A DNA stretch of 64,000 nucleotides from the NCBI RefSeq assembly GCF_005281345.1, contig NZ_SZXJ01000005.1, positions 319 through 64,318 of the forward strand, in the 5' to 3' direction. This document shows, one piece after another, positions 53,384 through 64,000 of this stretch. Within the stretch, counting starts at the first letter, position 1, and each line of letters opens with the position of its first letter. This DNA comes from Citrobacter sp. wls619. GTDB taxonomy: Bacteria > Pseudomonadota > Gammaproteobacteria > Enterobacterales > Enterobacteriaceae. Made by a program: the position numbers and the translations under genes. A model generated the notes under the pieces. The model worked only from the letters and a program-made list of their open reading frames with translations, searched no databases and was not told where the DNA came from.

Positions 53384-53872
53384 TCATTTCCGCCCAGGTT
53401 TTCCGTCGTGTGGACCAAAAAACTGTGGAGGATGGTCAACCCAGCGATCCTCACGCGTGACCGCATAGACCGGATTGAGCGGATAGTAGATGCGGTTATG
53501 CTTCTTGTTCGCCTCACCGACGACCAGCAGCCGCACTTCGTCGCTGGTGTTGTTGATAAAAGTGTGGCACACACCGGTTCCTGCCGGAAAACCGACGCTA
53601 TCGCCGGGTTCCAGCCTCCATAAGTAACCATTTATCCAGGCTTCCGGGTAGCCTTCCAGCACGTAGATGAACTCTTCTTCATCGCTTTCAGCGTGTGGAT
53701 AAGAAGTACGACGCCCCGGCGGCAGGCGTTCGTGATGAATACCGAGTCGCCCTAACCCCAACCTGCGGGCCAGCGGCGCGCCAATAGAAAAAAGCTCATC
53801 GCTGCCTGGATAGGTGGCGTCATCAGGCCCCTCAACTTCACGCCAGTGGCGAATACAATCGGGTCTTTTCAT
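53384..53872 (-). CDS. Cupin-domain protein
   Basis: This 162-residue single-cupin protein has conserved strands HHERLPPGRRTSYPHAESDEEEFIYVLEGYPEAWINGY and LEPGDSVGFPAGTGVCHTFIN. They include the usual metal-binding H/E/E/H positions, so metal binding is likely. The partner and substrate are unknown. The start at 53872 (MKRPDCIRHWREVEG) follows GGAAA and gives a compact protein; the frame upstream is open but unlike the family. It occupies the place of yjbL/yjbM next to zur. Composition is similar to neighbours. Confidence 0.82.
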   Translation of the reverse strand: MKRPDCIRHWREVEGPDDATYPGSDELFSIGAPLARRLGLGRLGIHHERLPPGRRTSYPHAESDEEEFIYVLEGYPEAWINGYLWRLEPGDSVGFPAGTGVCHTFINNTSDEVRLLVVGEANKKHNRIYYPLNPVYAVTREDRWVDHPPQFFGPHDGKPGRK

Positions 53873-53987
53873 GTTAATTTTCCAGTGTTGCGATGCGTCA
53901 GGTATAGCACACAGCGGTGGATCTCGGCGTTTTAAGCAGAACATGATAAAGTAAGGGATTAACCTTCCACACAAATCGAGGCGCCAA

Positions 53988-54506
53988 ATGGACAAAACCA
54001 CCACGCAGGAGTTATTGGCTCAAGCTGAAAAACTCTGTGTGCAACGTAACGTGCGACTAACGCCACAACGCCTCGAAGTGCTGCGCCTGATGAGCCTGCA
54101 GGAAGGGGCGATCAGCGCCTATGATCTGCTTGATCTGCTGCGGGAAACCGAGCCGCAGGCCAAACCCCCTACCGTGTATCGTGCGCTCGATTTTCTGCTT
54201 GAACAAGGTTTTGTGCACAAAGTGGAATCCACCAACAGCTATGTGCTCTGTCATCTGTTCGATCAGCCAACCCATAGCTCGGCAATGTTCATCTGTGACC
54301 GCTGTGGCGTGGTAAAAGAAGAGTGTGCGGAAGGCGTGGAAGATATTATGCATACGCTGGCAGCTAAAATGGGATTTGCTCTGCGCCATAACGTGATTGA
54401 GGCCCACGGCCTGTGTCCGGCATGTGTGGAAGTGGAATCATGCCGCCATCCTGGCGATTGCCAGCATGACCATACCATTCAGGTGAAGAAGAAAGTCGGG
54501 CGGTAA
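53988..54506 (+). CDS. zur: Zinc uptake regulator Zur
   Basis: This 172-residue Fur-family repressor has a winged helix (LTPQRLEVLRLMSLQEGAISAYDLLDLLRE) and structural zinc cysteine pairs CDRCG and CPACVEVESC, with the sensory site nearby. It shuts off znuABC and related genes when zinc is plentiful. AAATCGAGGCGCCAA leads into the ATG. Confidence 0.97.
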   Translation: MDKTTTQELLAQAEKLCVQRNVRLTPQRLEVLRLMSLQEGAISAYDLLDLLRETEPQAKPPTVYRALDFLLEQGFVHKVESTNSYVLCHLFDQPTHSSAMFICDRCGVVKEECAEGVEDIMHTLAAKMGFALRHNVIEAHGLCPACVEVESCRHPGDCQHDHTIQVKKKVGR

Positions 54507-54550
54507 ATAAAAGAGCGTACATCCTTGTACTCTCAGGAGGGAGGGGTTAA

Positions 54551-54760
54551 TTACCAGCGGTAATCGTTGCGTTTTTCCCAATCTTTAACTTCTTTCTCCG
54601 CCTGATCTTTCGCGTACCCGTATCGTTCCTGGACTTTACCTACCAGCTGGTCGCGTTTACCTTCAATGACCGTCATATCATCATCGGTCAGTTTGCCCCA
54701 TTGCTCTTTCACTTTACCTTTGAACTGTTTCCAGTTACCGCTGACTTCGTCTTTATTCAT
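54551..54760 (-). CDS. yjbJ: CsbD-family stress protein YjbJ
   Basis: This 69-residue highly charged protein of the CsbD family has GNWKQFKGKVKEQWGKLTDDD and ERYGYAKDQAEKE. It is abundant in stationary and osmotic stress in E. coli; its function is unknown. ATGs at 54763 and 54760 and a TTG at 54766 are in tandem; 54760 gives the E. coli length and good spacing from AGGA. Confidence 0.93.
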   Translation of the reverse strand: MNKDEVSGNWKQFKGKVKEQWGKLTDDDMTVIEGKRDQLVGKVQERYGYAKDQAEKEVKDWEKRNDYRW

Positions 54761-54896
54761 CATCAAGTCCTCATCGTTAGGTTGTGAATAGCGAGAGTGC
54801 TGCGCCCGGATACATGCTGTTTTTGCCGGGCGTGATAATAAGTGTAGTCAGGGATTCTGGGTTTTATTTACTATTCAGAATTTTTAACCATAAGCA

Positions 54897-56216
54897 TCAG
54901 GCAAACCAGGTGTCATTACGCCAGTGACGTCGCCAGATGAAGGCCAGTGAAAGCCCGCGCAGCGCGAGAAAAACGGTTAACGCCAGCCACAAGCCGTGGT
55001 TTCCAAGCCACGGTAAAGTCAGTAGCGTTAACGCGAAACCCGCGGCCGCAACGGCCATGCTGTTACGCATTTCCGCGGCACGCGTTGCGCCAATAAACAT
55101 CCCGTCCAGCAGATAACACCAGACGCCCACCAGCGGTAAAATCACCTGCCAGATGAGATAGCGATCGGCCAGCAGTTGGATCTGCGGCAGCGAGGTCAAT
55201 AGCGCCACAATCTGCTCGCCGAACAGGGCATAGACCAGGGAAAACAGGATCGCCACGATACCCGACTGTCGGCAAGCTGCCCGCCAGACATCCAGCAACT
55301 GGCTACCATCGCGTGCCCCATAGGCCTGGCCAGAGTGCGCTTCTACTGCATAGGCAAATCCGTCCAGCGCGTAGGCGGTGAACGTCAGCAGGGTCATCAG
55401 AACGGCATTAACCGCAATGATATCGCCCCCCAGACGCGCGCCCAGCACCGTGATAGCGCCAAAACAGAGTTGCAGCAGCAGCGAGCGCAGCATGATGTCG
55501 CGGTTAAGCGCCAGTAAACGGCGGAAGTTTCCACGCCACGCCTGCTTCAGCATTGCCAGTGAAATTCCGCGCAAATGCAGGACTTTACGTACCATCATCA
55601 GGCCGATCAGCAAAGTGGCATACTCGGCAATCACCGTCGCCAGCGCCGCGCCCTGCACGTTCATATGCAGGCCCATCACCAGCCACAAATCGAGCGCGAT
55701 GTTAAGCACATTGCCAACAATCAGCAGGATAACCGGCGCACGCGCATACTGGACGCCAAGCAGCCAGCCAAGCAGCACCAGATTGGCCAGTGAGGCGGGC
55801 GCGCTGAGCCAGCGGATTTCCAGGAACCTTCGGGCCTGCTCCAGCACCGCTTCGCTACCTCCCACGATATGCAACGCCAGGCTGATAATCGGTGCGCGAA
55901 ACAGTGCAATAAGCAATCCGGCACCCAACGCCAGCATCAGCGGCTGAACCAGCGCGCGTGCCAGTGCCTGCGGATTTTTCGCGCCGAACGCCTGGGCTGT
56001 CAGACCGGTGGTACTCATGCGTAAAAACAGCAGCAGCATAAAGAGAAAACTGGTCGCTGTTGCGCCAACGGCAACGCCGCCAAGGTAAACCGGGCTATCC
56101 AGATGACCAATCATCGCCGTGTCCACCAGCCCCAGCAGTGGAACAGTGATGTTGGAGAAAATCATCGGTAAGGCAAGGTGCCAAAGTGCTTTATCAGAGG
56201 AGGTAAAGAAAGGCAT
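54897..56216 (-). CDS. dinF: DNA-damage-inducible MATE-family transporter DinF
   Basis: This 439-residue MATE transporter has 12 membrane segments with the first-helix pattern LALPMIFSNITVPLLGLVDTAMIGHLDS. It is in the lexA-dinF SOS operon, separated by about 120 bases with a REP. It protects against oxidative stress and bile salts in E. coli. Substrates are not deducible. Confidence 0.95.
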   Translation of the reverse strand: MPFFTSSDKALWHLALPMIFSNITVPLLGLVDTAMIGHLDSPVYLGGVAVGATATSFLFMLLLFLRMSTTGLTAQAFGAKNPQALARALVQPLMLALGAGLLIALFRAPIISLALHIVGGSEAVLEQARRFLEIRWLSAPASLANLVLLGWLLGVQYARAPVILLIVGNVLNIALDLWLVMGLHMNVQGAALATVIAEYATLLIGLMMVRKVLHLRGISLAMLKQAWRGNFRRLLALNRDIMLRSLLLQLCFGAITVLGARLGGDIIAVNAVLMTLLTFTAYALDGFAYAVEAHSGQAYGARDGSQLLDVWRAACRQSGIVAILFSLVYALFGEQIVALLTSLPQIQLLADRYLIWQVILPLVGVWCYLLDGMFIGATRAAEMRNSMAVAAAGFALTLLTLPWLGNHGLWLALTVFLALRGLSLAFIWRRHWRNDTWFA

Positions 56217-56250
56217 GGAAAGGAGCCTGAAAAGAAATTAACGCGTTTTT

Positions 56251-56320
56251 GTAGACCCGATAAGCGTAGCGTCATCGGGTAATTTGCCGGAGAGCGGCGT
56301 AAACGCCCTTTCCGGCCTAC
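56251..56320. repeat. REP/BIME element between lexA and dinF
   Basis: Two units, TAGACCCGATAAGCGTAGC with GTCATCGGGT and TTGCCGGAGAGCGGCG with GCCCTTTCCGGCC, lie within the operon. Confidence 0.85.
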
Positions 56321-56337
56321 AGGAAATCAGCAGATCA

Positions 56338-56946
56338 TTACAGCCATTCACCGTTACGAATCACGCCAACAGCCAACCCTTCAATAGTGAAGCTTTGCTC
56401 ACGCAGATCAACGATGATTGGCTTAAACTCGCTGTTTTCTGGCAGAAGTTCAACCTTGTTGCCCTGCTTTTTCAGGCGCTTAACCGTGACTTCATCATCA
56501 ATACGGGCAACAACGACCTGGCCGTTACGTACGTCCTGCGTTTTATGCACAGCCAGTAAATCGCCATCCATAATCCCGATATCTTTCATCGACATACCGC
56601 TGACGCGCAGCAGAAAGTCGGCGTTCGGTTTGAACAGTGAGGGGTCAACCTGGTAATGGCCTTCAATGTGCTGCTGTGCCAGAAGTGGCTCACCGGCCGC
56701 GACACGACCAACAAGCGGTAAACCTTCCTCTTCTTCCTGCAGCAGGCGAATACCACGCGATGCGCCAGAAACGATTTCCAGCACACCTTTACGCGCCAGC
56801 GCTTTCAGGTGTTCTTCAGCCGCGTTTGGGGAACGGAACCCCAAACGCTGCGCGATCTCCGCACGCGTCGGTGGCATACCTGTCTGGCTGATGTGATCCC
56901 TAATGAGATCAAACACCTCTTGCTGCCTGGCCGTTAACGCTTTCAT
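56338..56946 (-). CDS. lexA: SOS repressor LexA
   Basis: This 202-residue repressor and self-cleaving protease has an N-terminal helix-turn-helix ([26 protein letters not shown]), a cleavage site Ala84-Gly85 in RVAAGEP, and the catalytic dyad Ser119 in VSGMSM and Lys156 in VTVKRL. All key residues match E. coli numbering. Two LexA boxes precede it, giving autoregulation. Confidence 0.99.
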   Translation of the reverse strand: MKALTARQQEVFDLIRDHISQTGMPPTRAEIAQRLGFRSPNAAEEHLKALARKGVLEIVSGASRGIRLLQEEEEGLPLVGRVAAGEPLLAQQHIEGHYQVDPSLFKPNADFLLRVSGMSMKDIGIMDGDLLAVHKTQDVRNGQVVVARIDDEVTVKRLKKQGNKVELLPENSEFKPIIVDLREQSFTIEGLAVGVIRNGEWL

Positions 56947-56954
56947 TCCGCCCC

Positions 56955-56991
56955 CTGGGTGTATATACAGTTATGCTGTGAGTATATACAG
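56955..56991 (-). promoter_or_regulatory. Two LexA boxes of the lexA promoter
   Basis: CTGGGTGTATATACAG (56955-56970) and CTGTGAGTATATACAG (56976-56991) each fit CTGT-N8-ACAG allowing one change, 21 bases apart, as in E. coli lexA. Confidence 0.95.
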
Positions 56992-57055
56992 CTAAAGGCG
57001 AATTTGGAACCGCAAACTGCACAAAAAACAGGAGATTTATGAAGTTGTGGAATCT

Positions 57056-57424
57056 TTATCGCAAATGCGACCACAACAGGATGCCCCAGGTGATCAGAGC
57101 GACAAAAATAGACAGCAATACTGCAGCCGATCCCATATCTTTCGCCCGGCCAGAAAGCTCGTGATACTCAGAACCAATTCGGTCGACGACCGCCTCAATG
57201 GCGCTATTCAGAATTTCAACGATCATCACCAGCATCACCGAACCAATCAGCAGTACGCGGGTAATCGCGTCAACGTCCAGCCAGCAGGCAATTGCCACCC
57301 CCAACAGTACGGCAACGCTTTCCTGACGGAATGCCGCCTCATTGATCCATGCGGCGCGGAAACCTTGCCAGGAATAGCCTGCTGCTTTGATAATCCGAGT
57401 GAATCCAGTGGTATTATTGGCCAT
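57056..57424 (-). CDS. dgkA: Diacylglycerol kinase DgkA
   Basis: This 122-residue trimeric membrane kinase recycles diacylglycerol from MDO synthesis. It has three helices and the active-site segment EILNSAIEAVVDRIGSEYHELSGRAKDMGSAAV (split by the family's conserved Glu and Asn). The start at 57424 matches E. coli; a TTG one codon earlier is unnecessary. It is divergent from plsB. Confidence 0.97.
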   Translation of the reverse strand: MANNTTGFTRIIKAAGYSWQGFRAAWINEAAFRQESVAVLLGVAIACWLDVDAITRVLLIGSVMLVMIVEILNSAIEAVVDRIGSEYHELSGRAKDMGSAAVLLSIFVALITWGILLWSHLR

Positions 57425-57595
57425 CAAAAGAACCTTTTTACATTATTAGCGTGAGTATTATTGTCTCGTTACCCTGTTTGTTTCAGGGCATAAGCAAAGC
57501 TGCGCGAAGTATGACGGGATACCACAGAAATTCACTAAACTTTCTGATATCCTTGCAGCGCATTTGCATTATTAACCAGAGGCTTTACATCGTTT

Positions 57596-60016
57596 ATGTC
57601 CGGCTGGCCACGAATTTACTACAAATTACTGAATTTACCATTAAGCATCCTGGTAAAAAGCAAGTCTATCCCGGCGGAACCCGCCCCGGAATTGGGACTC
57701 GATACCTCTCGTCCCATTATGTACGTCTTACCGTACAACTCAAAAGCTGACTTGCTGACACTGCGTGCCCAATGTCTGGTGCACGACCTCCCCGATCCCC
57801 TGGAACCGCTGGAGATAGACGGGACTTTGCTGCCGCGCTACGTGTTTATACACGGCGGCCCGCGTGTATTCACCTATTACACGCCAAAAGAAGAGTCCAT
57901 CAAGCTGTTCCATAACTATCTCGATCTGCATCGCAGCAACCCCGATTTGGATGTGCAGATGGTGCCGGTGTCGGTGATGTTTGGCCGTGCTCCAGGGCGC
58001 GAGAAAGGCGAAGTCAATCCGCCACTGCGCATGCTGAATGGCGTGCAGAAATTCTTTGCCGTCTCCTGGCTGGGGCGCGACAGTTTTGTCCGCTTCTCAC
58101 CTTCCGTCTCCCTGCGCCGCATGGCAGACGAACACGGCACAGATAAAACTATCGCACAGAAACTGGCACGCGTGGCGCGTATGCACTTTGCCCGCCAGCG
58201 CTTAGCCGCGGTTGGCCCTCGCCTCCCTGCCCGCCAGGATCTGTTTAATAAACTGCTGGCCTCAAAAGCCATCGCTCGCGCGGTGGAAGATGAAGCACGC
58301 AGCAAAAAAATCTCCCATGAAAAAGCACAGCAAAACGCTATCGCATTGATGGAAGAGATTGCCGCGAACTTCTCCTATGAGATGATCCGCCTGACGGACC
58401 GTATCCTGGGCTTTACCTGGAACCGACTGTACCAGGGGATTAATGTTCACAATGCCGAGCGCGTACGCCAACTGGCGCACGACGGGCATGAAATCGTCTA
58501 TGTGCCGTGCCACCGCAGCCATATGGACTACATGCTGCTGTCGTATGTTCTGTACCATCAGGGGCTGGTTCCACCGCATATCGCGGCAGGGATCAACCTG
58601 AACTTCTGGCCGGCAGGTCCGATTTTCCGCCGTCTGGGCGCGTTCTTTATTCGTCGTACATTTAAAGGCAATAAGCTCTATTCCACCGTATTTCGCGAAT
58701 ACCTGGGCGAGTTGTTCAGCCGCGGTTACTCGGTTGAATACTTTGTCGAAGGTGGTCGCTCACGTACCGGTCGTCTGCTCGACCCGAAAACTGGCACGCT
58801 GTCGATGACTATTCAGGCGATGCTGCGCGGCGGTACGCGTCCAATTACCCTCGTTCCGATTTACATCGGCTATGAGCATGTGATGGAAGTGGGAACTTAC
58901 GCCAAAGAGCTGCGTGGCGCGACCAAAGAGAAAGAGAGCCTGCCACAAATGCTGCGTGGCTTAAGCAAGCTGCGTAACCTGGGTCAGGGCTATGTCAACT
59001 TTGGCGAACCTATGCCATTGATGACCTACCTGAATCAGCATGTGCCGGAGTGGCGTGAATCTATCGATCCTATCGAGTCTATTCGCCCGGCCTGGCTGAC
59101 GCCGACGGTGAATAACATTGCTGCCGATCTGATGGTACGCATTAACAACGCGGGCGCGGCCAACGCCATGAACCTGTGTTGTACCGCGTTACTGGCTTCC
59201 CGTCAGCGTTCTCTGACCCGCGAGCAGCTAACCGAACAGCTCGATTGCTACCTGAGCCTGTTACGCAATGTACCGTATGCTTCGGATACGACAGTGCCGA
59301 CACAAAGTGCCAGTGAACTGATCGACCACGCCTTGCAGATGAACAAGTTTGAGGTTGAGAAAGACACGATCGGTGACATCATCATTCTGCCGCGCGAGCA
59401 GGCGGTACTGATGACCTACTACCGCAACAACATTGCGCACATGCTGGTTCTGCCTTCGTTGATGGCCGCGATTGTGACTCAGCACCGTCGAATTTCACGC
59501 GCCGCATTGCAGCAGCATATTGATGCGCTGTACCCGATGCTGAAAGCAGAGCTGTTCCTGCGTTGGGAGCGTGATGAGCTAGCCGGCGTGATTGATGAGC
59601 TGGCCAGCGAAATGCAGCGTCAGGGTCTGATAACCCTGCAGAACGATGAACTGCATATCAACCCGGTTCATTCTCGCACGCTGCAGCTGTTGGCTGCGGG
59701 CGCACGTGAAACGCTACAGCGCTATGCCATTACCTTCTGGCTGCTGAGTGCGAACCCGTCCATCAACCGCAGCACACTGGAGAAAGAGAGCCGCACCGTG
59801 GCGCAACGTCTTTCCGTGCTGCACGGTATCAACGCGCCTGAGTTCTTCGATAAAGCCGTGTTCAGCTCCCTGGTGCTGACGCTGCGTGACGAGGGCTACA
59901 TCAGCGATACCGGTGATGCCGAACCGGAAGAAACGATGAAGATCTATCAGATGCTGGCCGAGCTGGTCACATCCGATGTGCGTCTGACCATCGAAAGCGC
60001 AACGCAGGGCGAGTAA
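57596..60016 (+). CDS. plsB: Glycerol-3-phosphate acyltransferase PlsB
   Basis: This 806-residue inner-membrane enzyme acylates sn-1 of glycerol-3-phosphate, the first step in phospholipid synthesis. The catalytic HX4D box (PCHRSHMD) and the phosphate site EGGRSRTGR are present. E. coli has 807 residues. The ATG follows weak ribosome-site sequence. A bidirectional terminator follows. Confidence 0.97.
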   Translation: MSGWPRIYYKLLNLPLSILVKSKSIPAEPAPELGLDTSRPIMYVLPYNSKADLLTLRAQCLVHDLPDPLEPLEIDGTLLPRYVFIHGGPRVFTYYTPKEESIKLFHNYLDLHRSNPDLDVQMVPVSVMFGRAPGREKGEVNPPLRMLNGVQKFFAVSWLGRDSFVRFSPSVSLRRMADEHGTDKTIAQKLARVARMHFARQRLAAVGPRLPARQDLFNKLLASKAIARAVEDEARSKKISHEKAQQNAIALMEEIAANFSYEMIRLTDRILGFTWNRLYQGINVHNAERVRQLAHDGHEIVYVPCHRSHMDYMLLSYVLYHQGLVPPHIAAGINLNFWPAGPIFRRLGAFFIRRTFKGNKLYSTVFREYLGELFSRGYSVEYFVEGGRSRTGRLLDPKTGTLSMTIQAMLRGGTRPITLVPIYIGYEHVMEVGTYAKELRGATKEKESLPQMLRGLSKLRNLGQGYVNFGEPMPLMTYLNQHVPEWRESIDPIESIRPAWLTPTVNNIAADLMVRINNAGAANAMNLCCTALLASRQRSLTREQLTEQLDCYLSLLRNVPYASDTTVPTQSASELIDHALQMNKFEVEKDTIGDIIILPREQAVLMTYYRNNIAHMLVLPSLMAAIVTQHRRISRAALQQHIDALYPMLKAELFLRWERDELAGVIDELASEMQRQGLITLQNDELHINPVHSRTLQLLAAGARETLQRYAITFWLLSANPSINRSTLEKESRTVAQRLSVLHGINAPEFFDKAVFSSLVLTLRDEGYISDTGDAEPEETMKIYQMLAELVTSDVRLTIESATQGE

Positions 60017-60020
60017 GCAT

Positions 60021-60057
60021 AAAAAAACCGGTCAAAATGAAATGACCGGTTTTTATT
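60021..60057. terminator. Bidirectional terminator between plsB and ubiA
   Basis: The 12-base stem AAAAACCGGTCA / TGACCGGTTTTT with an 8-base loop lies between convergent genes. Confidence 0.93.
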
Positions 60058-60075
60058 TTGCGGGCTAAGCCAAAC

Positions 60076-60948
60076 TCAAAGGTGCCAGTAGCTCATCGCC
60101 AGCCCTAAGAACAGCACCAGCCCCACATAGTTATTGTTCATAAACGCTTTAAAGCAGGCATCCCGTTCACGATCGACAATCAGTTTCTGCTGATACACAA
60201 ACAGCGCGCCCGCCACCAGCAGTGACCAGTAATAGCCCAGCCCCAACCCGTTTAACCAACCCACCGTCGCCATCAGCGCCAAAACACCGACCTGCAGAAT
60301 GCCAATAATCAGCTTGTCGTTCTGACCGAACAGAATGGCGGTCGATTTAATGCCAATCTTCAGATCGTCATCACGATCAACCATCGCATACTGGGTGTCA
60401 TACGCCACCGCCCAGAGAATGTTGGCGAGGAACATCAACCAGCAGCTCAGCGGTACAGATTCACTGACGGCGGCAAACGCCATGGGAATAGACCAGCCAA
60501 ACGCCGCCCCCAGCACCACCTGCGGCAGGTGCGTATAGCGTTTCATGAAGGGATAAACCCACGCCAGTGCTAACGCCGCAACGGACAACAAAATCGTCAT
60601 CGTGTTAAGAGTCAGAACCAGCAGAAAGGCGAGCAACACCAGCACAACAAACAGCGTTCGGGCCTCTTTCTCCGTGACTGCACCGCTCGGCAGCGGCCGG
60701 TTTGCGGTGCGTTTGACGTGTCCGTCAAATTTCCTGTCGGCATAATCATTCACCACGCAGCCGGCGGCGCGCATCAGCCACACACCGGCGACAAACACCG
60801 CCAGTATCCACAATTGCGGTACGCCAGGGGTCGCTACCCACAGCGCCCACAGCGTCGGCCAGAGCAGCAGTAAGGCACCGATTGGCTTATCCGTACGCAT
60901 CAAGCGGTGAAACGCCAGCAGCTTATTCTGCGTCAGACTCCACTCCAT
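60076..60948 (-). CDS. ubiA: 4-Hydroxybenzoate octaprenyltransferase UbiA
   Basis: This 290-residue membrane prenyltransferase attaches the polyprenyl chain in ubiquinone synthesis. The two aspartate-rich Mg sites are visible: NDYADRKFD (first, around residues 67-75) and the second, DRDDDLKIG, near residues 190-200. It is in the ubiCA operon, with ubiC 13 bases upstream. Confidence 0.97.
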   Translation of the reverse strand: MEWSLTQNKLLAFHRLMRTDKPIGALLLLWPTLWALWVATPGVPQLWILAVFVAGVWLMRAAGCVVNDYADRKFDGHVKRTANRPLPSGAVTEKEARTLFVVLVLLAFLLVLTLNTMTILLSVAALALAWVYPFMKRYTHLPQVVLGAAFGWSIPMAFAAVSESVPLSCWLMFLANILWAVAYDTQYAMVDRDDDLKIGIKSTAILFGQNDKLIIGILQVGVLALMATVGWLNGLGLGYYWSLLVAGALFVYQQKLIVDRERDACFKAFMNNNYVGLVLFLGLAMSYWHL

Positions 60949-60961
60949 CTTTATCTTCCTC

Positions 60962-61459
60962 TCAGTACAACGGCGATGCAGGCAAAAAAAGCTCGGTAAG
61001 CATCAGCGGCTTACCGCTCAGCCGCAGGCGGGAACGACGTCCCCACAGCGCTGCATCGCGGCCAATCTCAATAAAATCGCGGGTCAATGTCGATGATGTA
61101 AACAGATAGCGCCCGAGCGGGGTTTTCCCCAGATTTTGTAAAGCCAGTTCGGGGCCGCACAAGGTGGATTCCGGCACGACAGTCCGACCGGCAAGCCACG
61201 GCTCACCATCCGCGCATAACAGGATTTCCCGCAACCAATAGCGGGATTCTGCCGGCAACAGCGTCAACTCTTCAGTGACCTCATTTTGCCCAACGAATCC
61301 TTCTCGTATCAATGTTACGGTGACCTGTTTTCCCTGCTGCTCAAAACGTTTGGTCATGGAATCTTCCAGTAACAACCAGTCGAGCAATTGGGGGTCAAGC
61401 GACGGGATCGCATCAAAATAACGCAGAGCACGCAGTTGCGTTAACGCGGGGTGTGGCAT
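60962..61459 (-). CDS. ubiC: Chorismate pyruvate-lyase UbiC
   Basis: This 165-residue cytosolic enzyme cleaves chorismate to 4-hydroxybenzoate and pyruvate, the first committed ubiquinone step. Length equals E. coli Ubi[14 protein letters not shown] and [10 protein letters not shown], with the catalytic region [22 protein letters not shown], are present. First gene of ubiCA. Confidence 0.96.
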   Translation of the reverse strand: MPHPALTQLRALRYFDAIPSLDPQLLDWLLLEDSMTKRFEQQGKQVTVTLIREGFVGQNEVTEELTLLPAESRYWLREILLCADGEPWLAGRTVVPESTLCGPELALQNLGKTPLGRYLFTSSTLTRDFIEIGRDAALWGRRSRLRLSGKPLMLTELFLPASPLY

Positions 61460-61577
61460 GCCTTACTCTCCGATTCATAACCTGAGGGCATTGTATCGCA
61501 GAAAAGGCTTTGCGGGGTGAGCAAACACGATTAAGTGATCGGTAGGGCAACATAAGTGTAACAAGTAGCATCGAAGG

Positions 61578-61606
61578 ATAAAAAAAGGTGCGCCAGGAGA
61601 CGCACC
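61578..61606 (-). terminator. Terminator of malM (end of the maltose operon)
   Basis: Read on the minus strand, stem GGTGCG / CGCACC with internal TCTCCTGG is followed by a run of seven or more T. It lies 33 bases beyond the malM stop. Confidence 0.9.
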
Positions 61607-61639
61607 AGTTGTTGCAAAATCAACAATGTGGGGAGATGG

Positions 61640-62587
61640 TTACCCCTTGCCTTTTACACTGCTGATAAAGGTGGAACGGGCAGATTTGGATCCCAGACGT
61701 TCAGCTTCATCAAGCAGCTTCAGCGCTTTATCAACATCACCTTTCGCCACGGCATCCTTAATCGCCTGGTTAAAATAGTTCTCAGTGTCATTCAGCACCG
61801 GTTCACTTTTCTTCACGGGTTGCGGTGCCGGCGCGGCTACCGCGGCAGCCGGAGCCGCATAAGCCACCGCAGGCGCTGCGGTATTACCCACCGTCACCGG
61901 CCCCGGGCCAGAGGAACCAAATAACGGCCCAACCAGCACGCTGGAGGTGCTGTTAGTTTTCACCTGTAGTTTCACCAGGCCATCGGTAGTATGGCGAGCA
62001 ATCGGGTCCGGAATATCCGGAACAGCGTTGCCCACGCCCTTGGCATACGCTTTCGCCGGGTCAAGCAGCGTGGTGGTCTGTTGGAGATCTTTATCAGTAG
62101 TAAAGACCAGAACATAAAGCTTTTGTTGTCCCAGTGCAGGCGTCAGACGCATCACCCCTTCCAGGCGATCCGCACTCATTACACCCGGTGCCTGGTAGGT
62201 AAAGTAACTGCTGGGGAAGAACGCAGATGGCGTCATGTTCTGATCAAGAATTAAAACGTTTGGCGCAAATACGCTGGTTTGTTTGTTAACTTCACTGCTC
62301 AGCGTCAGGGTCAGTTCACCAATGTTGGCCGGTACGCTATAGGCGGCAACCGGGCCGCTAATACCGGCAATGTCCAGACGCTGTCCCGCTGTCGCCAACG
62401 GGGTTGACTGGGTTTTCGATTGGTCGACTGGCGTCCAGGTCAGCTGTTGCAATGCAGCCGTCGGAATCGACGGTGCAGCGGCGGTGTCCTGCGGAACGAT
62501 ATTCACATCGGCCAGGCTGATTCCAGGAACGCTGGCAAATAACCCTGCCGATAAACAAAGGGCAACGAGACTTTTCTTCATTTTCAT
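61640..62587 (-). CDS. malM: Maltose operon periplasmic protein MalM
   Basis: This 315-residue periplasmic protein has signal peptide MKMKKSLVALCLSAGLFASVPGISLA, an Ala/Pro-rich linker near residues 230-260 and the C-terminal YFNQAIKDAVAKGDVDKALKLLDEAERLGS. Its function is poorly known. The start at 62587 has GAGGTGA six bases before; seven open codons upstream are not conserved. It is slightly longer than in E. coli (306), because of the linker. Last gene after lamB. Confidence 0.95.
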   Translation of the reverse strand: MKMKKSLVALCLSAGLFASVPGISLADVNIVPQDTAAAPSIPTAALQQLTWTPVDQSKTQSTPLATAGQRLDIAGISGPVAAYSVPANIGELTLTLSSEVNKQTSVFAPNVLILDQNMTPSAFFPSSYFTYQAPGVMSADRLEGVMRLTPALGQQKLYVLVFTTDKDLQQTTTLLDPAKAYAKGVGNAVPDIPDPIARHTTDGLVKLQVKTNSTSSVLVGPLFGSSGPGPVTVGNTAAPAVAYAAPAAAVAAPAPQPVKKSEPVLNDTENYFNQAIKDAVAKGDVDKALKLLDEAERLGSKSARSTFISSVKGKG

Positions 62588-62651
62588 TGTTATCACCTCA
62601 GATAGCATGGGTTCAGCGGTGGCCAGGCAATAGCGCGCTAAACCGTAAGTA

Positions 62652-62671
62652 AGAGGGGCTTACGCCCCTCT
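62652..62671 (-). other. Stem-loop between lamB and malM
   Basis: An 8-base stem AGAGGGGC / GCCCCTCT with loop TTAC lies 28 bases beyond the lamB stop. It lacks a strong T tract, so it more likely attenuates or stabilises the message than fully terminates it. Confidence 0.7.
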
Positions 62672-62700
62672 TTAGGTCATTACGTCAGGTTAATGCTGGA

Positions 62701-64000
<1,300 letters not shown>

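Overview
The window is a chromosomal segment of an Enterobacteriaceae genome. Gene order and protein sequences follow the E. coli K-12 92-minute region almost gene for gene (yjcS-ytcA-mdtNOP-fdhF-yjcO-gltP-nrfGFEDCBA / acs-yjcH-actP ... yjcE-ghxP-soxR/soxS-pdeC-yjcB-ssb-uvrA-yjbR-aphA-tyrB-alr-dnaB-qorA-pspG-dusA-zur-yjbJ-dinF-lexA-dgkA-plsB-ubiA-ubiC-malM-lamB). Many proteins are close to, but not identical with, their E. coli counterparts, and accessory genes are inserted at several junctions. A Citrobacter-like genome is my best guess; the sequence alone does not fix the species.

Left accessory end (1-8.6 kb). A type VI secretion cassette reads leftwards: a VgrG spike with a C-terminal adaptor-like extension, an overlapping Tle3-like lipase effector, and the first codons of what should be its immunity protein. 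Beside it, reading rightwards, is a three-gene sugar operon (D-lyxose isomerase, class II aldolase, PfkB kinase) with no transporter or regulator. An orphan OmpR-type response regulator follows.

Anaerobic and acetate block (8.9-28.3 kb). This holds the alkylsulfatase yjcS, ytcA, a collapsed remnant of the mdtNOP efflux operon, and fdhF with an in-frame UGA (selenocysteine) and a sigma-54 promoter. These are followed by yjcO, gltP, the complete nrfABCDEFG formate-dependent nitrite reduction operon reading leftwards, and the divergent acs-yjcH-actP acetate scavenging operon. The intergenic control region retains FNR, NarL/NarP and CRP sites at the spacing known from E. coli. nrfF carries a REP/BIME pair in frame ahead of its signal peptide.

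Central accessory insert (28.3-34.4 kb). Where E. coli carries yjcF there is an AT-rich three-gene operon: a 711-residue protein of unknown function followed by two small acidic CesT/SycE-like type III secretion chaperones. No secretion apparatus is present. This is the best candidate in the window for an undescribed system. A decayed fragment, an LrgA/LrgB (CidA/CidB-like) pair and a divergent LysR regulator come next.

Core block (34.4-64 kb). This contains transporters (yjcE, ghxP), the sRNA SraL, the soxRS redox switch, a c-di-GMP phosphodiesterase (pdeC), DNA repair and replication genes with LexA boxes (ssb/uvrA, lexA-dinF, dnaB), amino acid and wall enzymes (tyrB, alr), phage-shock pspG with its own sigma-54 promoter, dusA, zur, phospholipid genes dgkA/plsB, ubiquinone genes ubiCA, and the end of the maltose operon (malM and partial lamB). 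Relative to E. coli, yjbQ is missing, and a single cupin gene sits where yjbL/yjbM would be. No SPI-4-like island lies between soxS and ssb. REP/BIME elements punctuate at least ten intergenic regions. No tRNA, rRNA, intact insertion sequence or CRISPR array was seen.
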